A DNA stretch of 23,284 bases, from the IMG/VR virus record IMGVR_UViG_3300021085_002860, positions 1-23,284 of that record; one strand, 5' to 3'. The first letter of the stretch is position 1. Each line of letters starts with the position of its first letter. A program made the position numbers and the translations under genes. The DNA is from a virus. The notes under the pieces were generated by a model. The model made no database searches, was not told the origin of the DNA, and saw only the letters and a list, made by a program, of their open reading frames with translations. Of this stretch, positions 6,302-14,185 are shown in pieces.

Positions 6302-9300
6302 TTAGAAGAAAATACCAAGTATTTGATTTACGGATGCAAATGTACCAGTAAGTTTAAAAGTATTTCCTTTATACAAGAACACGATACCTTCATTTGGTAC
6401 AATTTTTTTAGAACCACCAATAGAATTTAATCTACCAAGTTCCAATTTAAGTTTTTCTATCTTTTTTGGGTCACCCGATTTCTTAACATCTTTGATTGTT
6501 TTATCAATTCGTTTTTTCATATCACGAACTGCTGAATCAGGATTAACTGTAAGTGCTGATGAAGTAAATTCTAATACTTCTGCTCCAAGACCAAGGAAAA
6601 TCTGTTCGAACTTCATTAAATTTTTCTTACCAATCTTCTTTTGGTCATCTTTATCTGTTTTCTTAGCCCATTCTAATGTTTTTTCATCAGTAATGTTCTT
6701 TTTATCTAATCTAAACCCTTTATCCATGAATGCCCATCTCTTAACTAACCCCATTTTGGTTTTGTTATCGAGTGTTGATGGTGAATTTTTATCAACCCAT
6801 TGTTCCCACCATGATTGATGGTAGTTTGCAACACCATCAGTATCCTTTAAACCAAATTCTTTTTGTAGTTTAGATATCTGTGATGAGTATTTACTTCTTT
6901 TCTTTGATAAATCTTGTGATTTAGGTAGTTTTACAACAGGTGGGCCTTTGATTGTATAACTATCTTGTACATCTTTGTTAACTTGTTTAATCATACCAGC
7001 CAATATTCTAGCCGCATCACCATTCTCTCCAATTGCAACACCTTCTTCATTGAATTCCATAGTACCATGGAACACAAGTAACGCTTGACCATAAGGAATA
7101 ACGTTTACTGATGTTGGGTATATCACTTCAAGGTTCATGAAACACGCACCTTGTTTGAATATCTTATCTCTTTGTTTATCGTTAAGTGATTTGATTGCAT
7201 TTGAGAGGTCTTTCATTGCATAATTGTAAGCATCACTCAATCCACCCCTACCTTGGAACTTATCTGATACCCCTTGTATATCCAAAGCATTCTCACCTCT
7301 GTTTTTTAGGTGTCCTTTGTTTCTGGCCGCTACCAACCTACCATCTCTCCATGAAATAGCTAGTGCTTGACCATCTGTTTTCTCTCTTGTGAACTCTAAT
7401 GTACCTTCGAGTGCTCTATTTACGATATCTTTAAGTTGTCCAAAGGTTAAATTGATATCAGTATCAAATGGGTGAGACATATGTCCATACGCACCACCTT
7501 CTTGGAGTAATTTAGATTCGTTTATGTTTTCTTTGATTAGTTGTTGTGGTGTTTTAGTGTTCGGTAAAAACATTTCAACTAACTTATTATCAATATCACT
7601 TATTAATTGTTCTATTTCATTCATAAACTTTTCCTTTTCTTTATTTTTAATCCACAATCCTATTTCAGGTCCTTTGATATCAGATGGAGCATCCTTTCCA
7701 CCAATAGATAAGTTAAAGTTTACAAACTTTTTCATATCTTTTCCAATCAACTTACCAAATTTAAGGATTTGGTCATCTGATAAAGATGTTTTTTGTTGTA
7801 GTTTCTTGAATACTACAATTTCTTCTGGTCTAAAGTGTTGTAGTGATACTAAAAATACAATATTATTTTTTTCGTCATTAGAATAAGTTAATTTGTTTAA
7901 TTGTTTTCCTAATACCGAAGGTGAATTCTTTTTTAATAGTGATGCAATGAACAAAATATAATCATTATCCTTGATGTAAGGTTTAGATATTTTAAGATTT
8001 GGGAATATTAGTGAAGTGAATCCAATCTTATCATTCAACTCCATATACTTTTTAGTATCTTTAGCTGATTTGATTGATTTTATAACCTCATCTCTAACTC
8101 TTTCAAATGAAACTCCTTTAAGTGATGGGTCTTTTTGTAACGCATCAAGTAATTCTTTATCTAAGTTACCACCTAACCTTGCTTGGAATCTTAAAGCTCT
8201 TAGTTTTCTTAATGGGTCTTCATCAAATCTTTCTGATGCCTTACCAACTGTTCTAATGTTTTTCTTTTTAAGGTCTGCAATACCTCCAACTAAATCAACT
8301 ATCTCTTTTCTATCAATATCATAGAACAAAGCATTGATAGTTAAATCTCTTCTTCGTACATCACCCTCTATATCTGTATAATCAACCGATGAAGGTCTTC
8401 TACCTTTACCAATATCTTTTCTAAACGTTGCAATTTCATGTCCACCAACCATTACAACTCCGAATGATTTACCAACCTCAACAGTTTTCATTCCTAAATC
8501 TTTTGCAATCTTTAACACCTCATCTGGTTTTGCATCTGTTGCTAAATCAAAATCCTTTGGTGATTTACCAAGTATAGCATCTCTTACTGCTCCACCTACT
8601 ACATAAAGTTTCTTACCATTCTTTTTAAATCCTTTTTGGATTTTAATGATATCAGATGGTACTCTTAATTTAAAGTTTTTACTTTCATCTAATCCACTTC
8701 TATCGTGTTTAGAGAATTTACCTAATTTATCAAATGCTCTAAATGATTTTAGTTTATTTACTTTTTTAGGTGTCATTACAGATAGTTGTTTATATCTCAT
8801 GTGGTTTTTAACAATGTAAAATACATTTGCTGGATTACCACCAACTGATTCTATAAACTTTTTATACTTCTTTACTAAAGATGCTGATACTTTCTCATGT
8901 CCAAAGTGTGTAATGTGTCCTTTCTTTGGATGAATACCTGCAGTTTCATCTTTTCCTATATCATGGAACATTGCTGCTATTGCAATATCAATATCATCTT
9001 CTTTGATTGAACGATTTACAACTACGATTGTGTGTTTAAGAACATTTCCTTCAGGATGTTTATCTACTCTCTGTCCAAAGTTCTTTAGATTGTAAACTCT
9101 CTTTTGTAAATCAGAAGGCATTTTCTTAAATAACGATTTAAAATCTTTTATTCCTAAATCTTTTAAACTTTCTTCAATTGGTTCATATCCTCTTTTCTTA
9201 GTATCCTTTTCTTTCTCTTGATGTCCACCTTTTTTATCATCATCATCAAAATCAATTGTATCTGGTTCAGCGATTGAACCTCTTTTTGCATATGATGAAT

Positions 9301-11491
9301 ATGTGTGATGTTTATTGAAATCTTTTTCAGCTTCTGATGAAGGTTTACTACTCTTTACAGATTTAAACTTATCTGTTACCTTTGTTGGTAACGATTCCTT
9401 AATTACTTTATCTGATTTAAGTTTGTAATGTATATCTCTACCATCAGCATCTTTACCAAATCCTTTACCGATTACTTTTTTCCAAAGTAACTCTAAGAAC
9501 TCGGCCTTTTTTCTATAAGATAATCCTTTTAGTTTTTGATTGATTTGTTTTCTGTTCTTATAAACATACTTTTTGAAATCCATGTAAAAGAAATCATTAA
9601 CTTCCTTTATAGTATCGTATTGATATTCTTTATTAGAATCAGAATCTTTCCTATATTCCTTATTTCTTTTTTTGAACCTTTTCATATCCTCAGGTCCAGC
9701 ATATCCAATCATCAATTCATTGGCTTCTTCTTTATTAGTAAACTTCTGTACTTCTGCATCTCTTAATGCTGGTAAGAATCTAAATCTTGCTCTTTTAAGA
9801 ACTCTTTTCTTTTTTCTTAATACATTCTTATGAACTATCTTTGCTTGTTGTATAGATAATTCTGATTTTTTTAAACCTGGAAACAAATCTTTCATAAACT
9901 CATCATAAACTTGTAGATATGCTTTTTTGTATGCAATCTTTTTAAGTTTACCAAGAGATTTTCTTCTTTTCATTGTTCTTGCTCTTCTTCTTGCAATTTG
10001 AGCTCTTTTACCAGCCATCGCGGCTTTTCTTCTAAGTAATGCTGCAGGTCTTAATCTACCTTTACTTCTTTCTTCTATATCTACATCTTCGGATATACCC
10101 ATTTTCTCTTGCCACGAATCAAATGCATCAAAATCGTATTCTCCTTTTTGAGAATCCCATCCACACGAATGACATAAATACTTTTCACTATCATCAGATT
10201 CGATTTCCCATTGGTGATTACATTTTTCACACTTTACTTCTGTTCCTGCGAGTTCTGAAATGAATCCTTCTTTAACCATTCTAAAGGTAACCACTTTTCT
10301 ACCATTGATTGTTGGCATTCCATGTTCATCTTTACCGATTGTTTTAACAACTGTTTTCTTGTTCTTAAATCTACCAGTCATAATAGTATCCCCAACTTTA
10401 ATTGGTAGTACTATATTTTCATTTAAAGATGCTTCGTATTCTTCTTGGGCTTTTTTATCACCTTTTTGAGAATCTAGTGATTGTTCTTTTTCATCTTTGT
10501 TAATATCCAATCCCTTTACCAATTCGTAACCAACTAATGCCGCTTTACGAGTTACATGCTTAAACCATTTAGAATAAGCATCTGATGAATAGATATCAAC
10601 TTGGTTAGTTGCAGTTGTTGTACCAAGTACACCTGCTGGAAATGGAGTTACTGCTTTAACAGGTCCATTTGGGTATGTTGGATGGTCATAATAATCTTCT
10701 AATTCTTTAGTAGTAATCATATTTACCACTTCGTATCCAATTCTCTTTGCTCTCTCTACATTTATCTTAGAGAAAACATCGTAGTTTGGAAACATGAAGT
10801 TTGGCCCATCATCTGCTTGACCACTTCCCATTTTAGAACTCTCATTTAACAACCACTCTTCAATCATCTCTTTAGAAATTTCAATTCCCTCATCGAGTTT
10901 ATCAGTAATCATACTGAAGATAGTTGCATTAAACTTTCCATACGCTCTTTTCTTAAAGAAGTTCTTTTTCTGTTCATCAGAACCAACTGATAAACCATTT
11001 CTTACTTCTGTACCACTTACTGCACCACCAGACATTGGAGCTGCATAAACATATCCTCTATCTCTATATCCTTCCGATGGGTCTCCTTTATATGTTTGAA
11101 AGTATTTTCCACTATCAGGTCTTAATCTACTTTTATCTTTCTCGCCAACAACAGTTACAAATGCAGTTGTTTCTTCATCGAACTTTTTAAGAATTTCTGT
11201 GGGTTTGTATGGGTCTCTAACTTTATGTATTTTGGATTTTGGAATTCCAAACATAGTAGTCATAATTTTCACCTTTTCTTTGAAGTTAAAAGGTGATTTA
11301 GGTAATTGTACCTTATCAGATGTACCAACATAAACATTATCCTTACCGAACTTTTTGACAAGGTGTTGGTAAGTACCAGCATGTCCTTTGTGCATAGGCT
11401 GAAACCTACCCACATAGATAACTACTGTTTTTTTAATAGGATTCTTATCCTCCATTATACTCTCTACGAGAAATTTGGAAAGTTCATTCAT
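6302..11491 (-). CDS. Giant multi-enzyme polyprotein: NMNAT-like / Zn-ribbon / HD / CCA-NTase / ligase-like
   Basis: One uninterrupted 1729-residue frame. Residues 1-10 (MNELSKFLVE) look like a capsid-targeting peptide. Residues 21-205 are a nucleotidylyltransferase close to NadM-type NMNATs (GRFQPMHKGH 28-37; VSGTEVR 158-164). Residues 218-357 are an unknown domain and 360-410 a small beta domain. A zinc ribbon (C421/C424, C440/C443) leads into an Arg/Lys-rich segment (475-580) and a helical stretch (590-700). Residues 775-935 are an HD phosphohydrolase (H820, HD 843-844, H859, H865, H897). Residues 937-1318 are a CCA-adding/poly(A)-polymerase head (GGAVRD 966-971, DFDLAT 980-985, RRDLTINAL 1047-1055). 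Residues 1332-1729 are a ligase-like adenylyltransferase (EKTDGQ with Lys1371, NLEVIYP 1453-1459, EGIVF 1701-1705, FKLTG 1712-1716). [L/I]-x-E motifs lie between domains, suggesting prohead-protease processing and packaging in the virion. Start: ATG at 11491 with AAGGTG upstream. Confidence 0.92.
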   Translation of the reverse strand: MNELSKFLVESIMEDKNPIKKTVVIYVGRFQPMHKGHAGTYQHLVKKFGKDNVYVGTSDKVQLPKSPFNFKEKVKIMTTMFGIPKSKIHKVRDPYKPTEILKKFDEETTAFVTVVGEKDKSRLRPDSGKYFQTYKGDPSEGYRDRGYVYAAPMSGGAVSGTEVRNGLSVGSDEQKKNFFKKRAYGKFNATIFSMITDKLDEGIEISKEMIEEWLLNESSKMGSGQADDGPNFMFPNYDVFSKINVERAKRIGYEVVNMITTKELEDYYDHPTYPNGPVKAVTPFPAGVLGTTTATNQVDIYSSDAYSKWFKHVTRKAALVGYELVKGLDINKDEKEQSLDSQKGDKKAQEEYEASLNENIVLPIKVGDTIMTGRFKNKKTVVKTIGKDEHGMPTINGRKVVTFRMVKEGFISELAGTEVKCEKCNHQWEIESDDSEKYLCHSCGWDSQKGEYDFDAFDSWQEKMGISEDVDIEERSKGRLRPAALLRRKAAMAGKRAQIARRRARTMKRRKSLGKLKKIAYKKAYLQVYDEFMKDLFPGLKKSELSIQQAKIVHKNVLRKKKRVLKRARFRFLPALRDAEVQKFTNKEEANELMIGYAGPEDMKRFKKRNKEYRKDSDSNKEYQYDTIKEVNDFFYMDFKKYVYKNRKQINQKLKGLSYRKKAEFLELLWKKVIGKGFGKDADGRDIHYKLKSDKVIKESLPTKVTDKFKSVKSSKPSSEAEKDFNKHHTYSSYAKRGSIAEPDTIDFDDDDKKGGHQEKEKDTKKRGYEPIEESLKDLGIKDFKSLFKKMPSDLQKRVYNLKNFGQRVDKHPEGNVLKHTIVVVNRSIKEDDIDIAIAAMFHDIGKDETAGIHPKKGHITHFGHEKVSASLVKKYKKFIESVGGNPANVFYIVKNHMRYKQLSVMTPKKVNKLKSFRAFDKLGKFSKHDRSGLDESKNFKLRVPSDIIKIQKGFKKNGKKLYVVGGAVRDAILGKSPKDFDLATDAKPDEVLKIAKDLGMKTVEVGKSFGVVMVGGHEIATFRKDIGKGRRPSSVDYTDIEGDVRRRDLTINALFYDIDRKEIVDLVGGIADLKKKNIRTVGKASERFDEDPLRKLRALRFQARLGGNLDKELLDALQKDPSLKGVSFERVRDEVIKSIKSAKDTKKYMELNDKIGFTSLIFPNLKISKPYIKDNDYILFIASLLKKNSPSVLGKQLNKLTYSNDEKNNIVFLVSLQHFRPEEIVVFKKLQQKTSLSDDQILKFGKLIGKDMKKFVNFNLSIGGKDAPSDIKGPEIGLWIKNKEKEKFMNEIEQLISDIDNKLVEMFLPNTKTPQQLIKENINESKLLQEGGAYGHMSHPFDTDINLTFGQLKDIVNRALEGTLEFTREKTDGQALAISWRDGRLVAARNKGHLKNRGENALDIQGVSDKFQGRGGLSDAYNYAMKDLSNAIKSLNDKQRDKIFKQGACFMNLEVIYPTSVNVIPYGQALLVFHGTMEFNEEGVAIGENGDAARILAGMIKQVNKDVQDSYTIKGPPVVKLPKSQDLSKKRSKYSSQISKLQKEFGLKDTDGVANYHQSWWEQWVDKNSPSTLDNKTKMGLVKRWAFMDKGFRLDKKNITDEKTLEWAKKTDKDDQKKIGKKNLMKFEQIFLGLGAEVLEFTSSALTVNPDSAVRDMKKRIDKTIKDVKKSGDPKKIEKLKLELGRLNSIGGSKKIVPNEGIVFLYKGNTFKLTGTFASVNQILGIFF

Positions 11492-11512
11492 ATTTGGTAC
11501 ACCTTATCAGTA

Positions 11513-11520
11513 TATAAATA
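11513..11520 (-). promoter_or_regulatory. Candidate promoter-like motif TATTTATA
   Basis: The coding strand reads TATTTATA in the short gap upstream of the 1729-codon gene, just before its AAGGTG ribosome binding site. It is one of four copies in intergenic gaps of this window. Confidence 0.3.
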
Positions 11521-12570
11521 TTAATTATATAAATTAAAGAAAGCATGTCCAGTTTTATCCAATTCTAAATCATGTGAATTGTTATTTAAAAACTCTAAAT
11601 ATTCTGGATTTGTAAATTTGTTTGTTTTAGCTATATTAAGTGCCGTTTGTCTGTTTCTTTCTAACTTGTTTGATATCAAATCATATAGTTTATTATAATC
11701 TTTATCTTTTAACCTATCTAAGTTTTCACAAATACCAATTATTCTTTCTGTTCTTGTTTCTTTTGAATCAAATGAATAATCAAATATTTCATCATACAAC
11801 TCAAACCCAAATTCTTCTAATGTTTTATGAAATCCCTTATATGAATATGTAATAAATGGCTGACCAACTAATAATGGTTTACAAGTTTTTTCAGATATAC
11901 CTATTATTTCATCATCACTTTCGGTTACTAGATTTATCAAAGGATTTCCATAAGTTATATCGTGCCAATACCAAGACCATCCTTCTTGTTTAGAATCTAT
12001 GGTAAGTTTTTTATATTTGTTATCAAAATACTTAAATTCATAATCATATACATCCCCATCCATTAACCAACTATAATTACCATAAGATAGTAAATCGTAC
12101 TTAGATAAGGTATCCATCATTTCACATCTGAAATCATGTGGTTTATTATTTAAGTTTATAAATAAAGAACTTTTGGAATTGTTGGATATATTTTTAGATA
12201 CATTATCAATATTGTAATTTTTGTTTTCATAATGTTTATAAACTAAAAAGTTTAAAAAGTAAAGTGGACTATCAAAAAACTTTATATTAGATAATTCTTT
12301 TCTATTGTACCAACTTGATTGTTTTTTGTAAAAAGAAAGTGCAAAAATTAAAGTTAAGTTATATCTTACTAATTTATTATTAATTTCTTCAAAATTTTCA
12401 TGGTTAATTTCTCTTTCTTGCAAGTTTTCCATGTAAATATACTCACCCCCATCTAATATCACATTATGGATAAAAGAATTACTACAAGATGATTCATCAT
12501 ATTCTAGTATCATCTCTAGTATTGTATCAGGAGAACCCTGCCCAATATACTGATGAACTGATTTACCCAT
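11521..12570 (-). CDS. Putative glycosyltransferase, member 1 of a four-member family
   Basis: A 349-residue soluble protein. It shares two motif blocks with the products at 15128-16474, 20674-21888 and 21904-23109. Block 1 is LFINLNNKPHDFRCEMMD (about 136-153) followed by LLSYGNYSWL. Block 2 is NLVTES (213-218), SEKTCKP (226-232), then PFI, a Gly-Phe pair and a conserved Arg (about 273-276). Block 2 recalls the acceptor end of nucleotide-sugar-dependent fucosyltransferases (TEK followed by a Pro-containing strand), so transfer of a sugar from a nucleotide donor is plausible but not proven. It is the most divergent of the four: the Cys-x-Asn of block 1 is replaced by Phe-Ile-Asn. The ATG at 12570 follows the small upstream gene's stop by one base. 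Confidence 0.75.
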   Translation of the reverse strand: MGKSVHQYIGQGSPDTILEMILEYDESSCSNSFIHNVILDGGEYIYMENLQEREINHENFEEINNKLVRYNLTLIFALSFYKKQSSWYNRKELSNIKFFDSPLYFLNFLVYKHYENKNYNIDNVSKNISNNSKSSLFINLNNKPHDFRCEMMDTLSKYDLLSYGNYSWLMDGDVYDYEFKYFDNKYKKLTIDSKQEGWSWYWHDITYGNPLINLVTESDDEIIGISEKTCKPLLVGQPFITYSYKGFHKTLEEFGFELYDEIFDYSFDSKETRTERIIGICENLDRLKDKDYNKLYDLISNKLERNRQTALNIAKTNKFTNPEYLEFLNNNSHDLELDKTGHAFFNLYN

Positions 12571-12571
12571 A

Positions 12572-12703
12572 TTAATGATTTTTATAAATAAATGGGTCTC
12601 TTTTACGAAGTTCTTCTAATTTCTTTTTATATTGTTTTTGAAGTTTTCTTCTTTGTATTTTTTTTATTACCCAACCAAATAAAAAGTTATATATTTTTTT
12701 CAT
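12572..12703 (-). CDS. 43-aa basic protein ending PFIYKNH
   Basis: A small open frame in the only gap of the sugar cluster. It encodes 43 residues: a hydrophobic N-terminal patch (NFLFGWVI, 6-13), then a very basic helix (KKIQRRKLQKQYKKKLEELR) and the ending KRDPFIYKNH. The ATG at 12703 is four bases after the stop of the upstream TPP-enzyme gene, and its own stop ends one base before the next ATG, so it is packed like a real gene. From memory, short proteins with an LFGW...KRDPFIY pattern recur in sugar clusters of marine phages; I cannot verify that here. A membrane-surface-associated helper of the neighbouring transferases is a guess. Confidence 0.6.
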   Translation of the reverse strand: MKKIYNFLFGWVIKKIQRRKLQKQYKKKLEELRKRDPFIYKNH

Positions 12704-12707
12704 AATA

Positions 12708-13256
12708 TTAGTTTTTATAATATAATTCAGGATACTCTACTAGTATATGTATTCCCCCTTCGGATAAAGCCTTCTTATATGCTGGTAATATCTTTTCTGC
12801 AGTATCTAATTTTTCAATAGTACAATTTGTAACCATTTGTTTAAAAGCATCTGTGTAATCTGCTTTGTGTTGATGACCAGGGTCTAATGGTTTATCAGAA
12901 CCTTTACCAACTCGTACAATTACGTTTGGTCTCCATTCACCATCAGACATTACTTCTAATTTATCTAAATGATTAATTAATTGATTTGCTGCAAGAATAA
13001 CAAAATCCCATCTTGGATAAAAAGATATAACTTGATGGCCGGTCATTGCCAATCCAACCGTCATTCCCATTTGGGTTTCTTCCATTACTGGTGTTTCTAT
13101 CATTCTTTCTTTTGGTAATCCCTCAATAGTTTTACTCATTGGGTTACCATAATAAACTATCTGTTGTCCGATGAATATTGTTTTTTCATCTTCCATTGAA
13201 AGTTTCATTGCTTCAGTTAAAGCATCTAAGTACGGTGTAAATTCTGGTTGTGCCAT
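12708..13256 (-). CDS. TPP-enzyme pyrimidine-binding subunit (E1-beta/transketolase-like), compact
   Basis: This matches the pyrimidine-binding domain of E1-beta subunits of 2-oxoacid dehydrogenase-type enzymes. The core is ETPVMEETQMGMTVGLAM (54-71), with the cofactor-activating Glu expected at residue 59, then SFYPRWDFVILAANQLINHL (78-97), which parallels the DF...A.DQI.NH block, and a GHQHKADY loop (127-134). At 182 residues it lacks the C-terminal transketolase domain of normal E1-beta proteins (about 330 residues). It probably pairs with the E1-alpha-like product at 16483-17127 to make a split TPP enzyme. In sugar pathways such pairs can add a two-carbon unit from pyruvate to a keto-sugar (AviB1/AviB2 in avilamycin biosynthesis); that role here is inference. 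It starts with a TAATG overlap with the preceding gene. Confidence 0.85.
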   Translation of the reverse strand: MAQPEFTPYLDALTEAMKLSMEDEKTIFIGQQIVYYGNPMSKTIEGLPKERMIETPVMEETQMGMTVGLAMTGHQVISFYPRWDFVILAANQLINHLDKLEVMSDGEWRPNVIVRVGKGSDKPLDPGHQHKADYTDAFKQMVTNCTIEKLDTAEKILPAYKKALSEGGIHILVEYPELYYKN

Positions 13257-14185
13257 TAGTTGTTTTCTTTAAAATAGTTATATGTTCTTTTTACTCCTTC
13301 TTCAAATCCTGTTTGAGGAAGTAGTCCATTCTTTTCTTGTATTGTGGTATTCATTCTTCTTCTTGGTTCTCCATTTGGTTTAGAAGTATCCCAATTTACT
13401 TTTATATCTTTACCACTTACTTTTATAATTGTATCAACCATTCGTTTGATTGATATTTCTTCACCACTACCTAAATTTGTAGTGATATGTAAGTTATCTT
13501 CGTAACATTTAATTGTTGCATCAGCTACATCTCCCGCGTAGATGAAATCTCTTGTTGGTGTTCCATCTCCCCATCCTACAATCTCACCATCTGATTCATA
13601 AACCTTTTTGATATTAGCAGGTAGTGCCATTGCCCACTCACCAAAGTTATCATACTCACCAAAGATATTTGCTGGTCTTACAACTGTCCAATTTTTCCAA
13701 TTGTGTTGTACACCATATGCTTCTAAGTACAATTCTGGTACTCTCTTACTCCACGATGGATACCAATCATGTTGTGATGGTAGTGTTTTCCATACCGTAT
13801 CTTCAATGAATTCTGGTGCTGATTCATATACACCAACTGATGACATAAATACTAACCAAACATTTTTTCTAAAACAGTTTTCAATAATATTAAAGTTACC
13901 TTTAATAGATGGTTCTAAAAAATCAACAGGATTTTCTTTTGCTGTTTTGGGAGTTCCTTTAATACCAAACGAATTTATACATCCATCAAAATCATGCCAA
14001 TCAAACAATACAGATACTTTTTTTGTATCTCTTAAATCTAAATCATAAAATTTAAAATTTGTTCTTTTTTCTTTTGGTTCTTTTAAATCTACACCTACTA
14101 CAAAGTATCCTTTACTTATAAGTTTATTTACAATGTGAGTTCCAACTAAACCACTGCAACCTGTTACTAAAATTGTTTTACTCAT
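13256..14185 (-). CDS. NAD(P)-dependent sugar epimerase/reductase, GDP-fucose-synthase-like
   Basis: An extended short-chain dehydrogenase/reductase of normal length (309 residues). The Rossmann motif is GCSGLVG (9-15). Mid-protein SSVGVY (115-120) matches the catalytic-Ser strand. RPANIFGEYDNF (170-181) and WGDGTPTRDFIYAGDVA (205-221) match the substrate region of GDP-L-fucose synthase-type enzymes, as does DTSKPNGEPRRRMNT (266-280). The usual Y-x3-K is not in register: the segment reads WYPSWSK (141-147), so Tyr142 is five residues before Lys147 and Pro holds the expected Tyr position. With the GDP-mannose 4,6-dehydratase at the window's right end, a role in reducing or epimerising a GDP-4-keto-6-deoxy sugar is likely. 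It overlaps the SGNH gene by eight bases upstream. Confidence 0.88.
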   Translation of the reverse strand: MSKTILVTGCSGLVGTHIVNKLISKGYFVVGVDLKEPKEKRTNFKFYDLDLRDTKKVSVLFDWHDFDGCINSFGIKGTPKTAKENPVDFLEPSIKGNFNIIENCFRKNVWLVFMSSVGVYESAPEFIEDTVWKTLPSQHDWYPSWSKRVPELYLEAYGVQHNWKNWTVVRPANIFGEYDNFGEWAMALPANIKKVYESDGEIVGWGDGTPTRDFIYAGDVADATIKCYEDNLHITTNLGSGEEISIKRMVDTIIKVSGKDIKVNWDTSKPNGEPRRRMNTTIQEKNGLLPQTGFEEGVKRTYNYFKENN

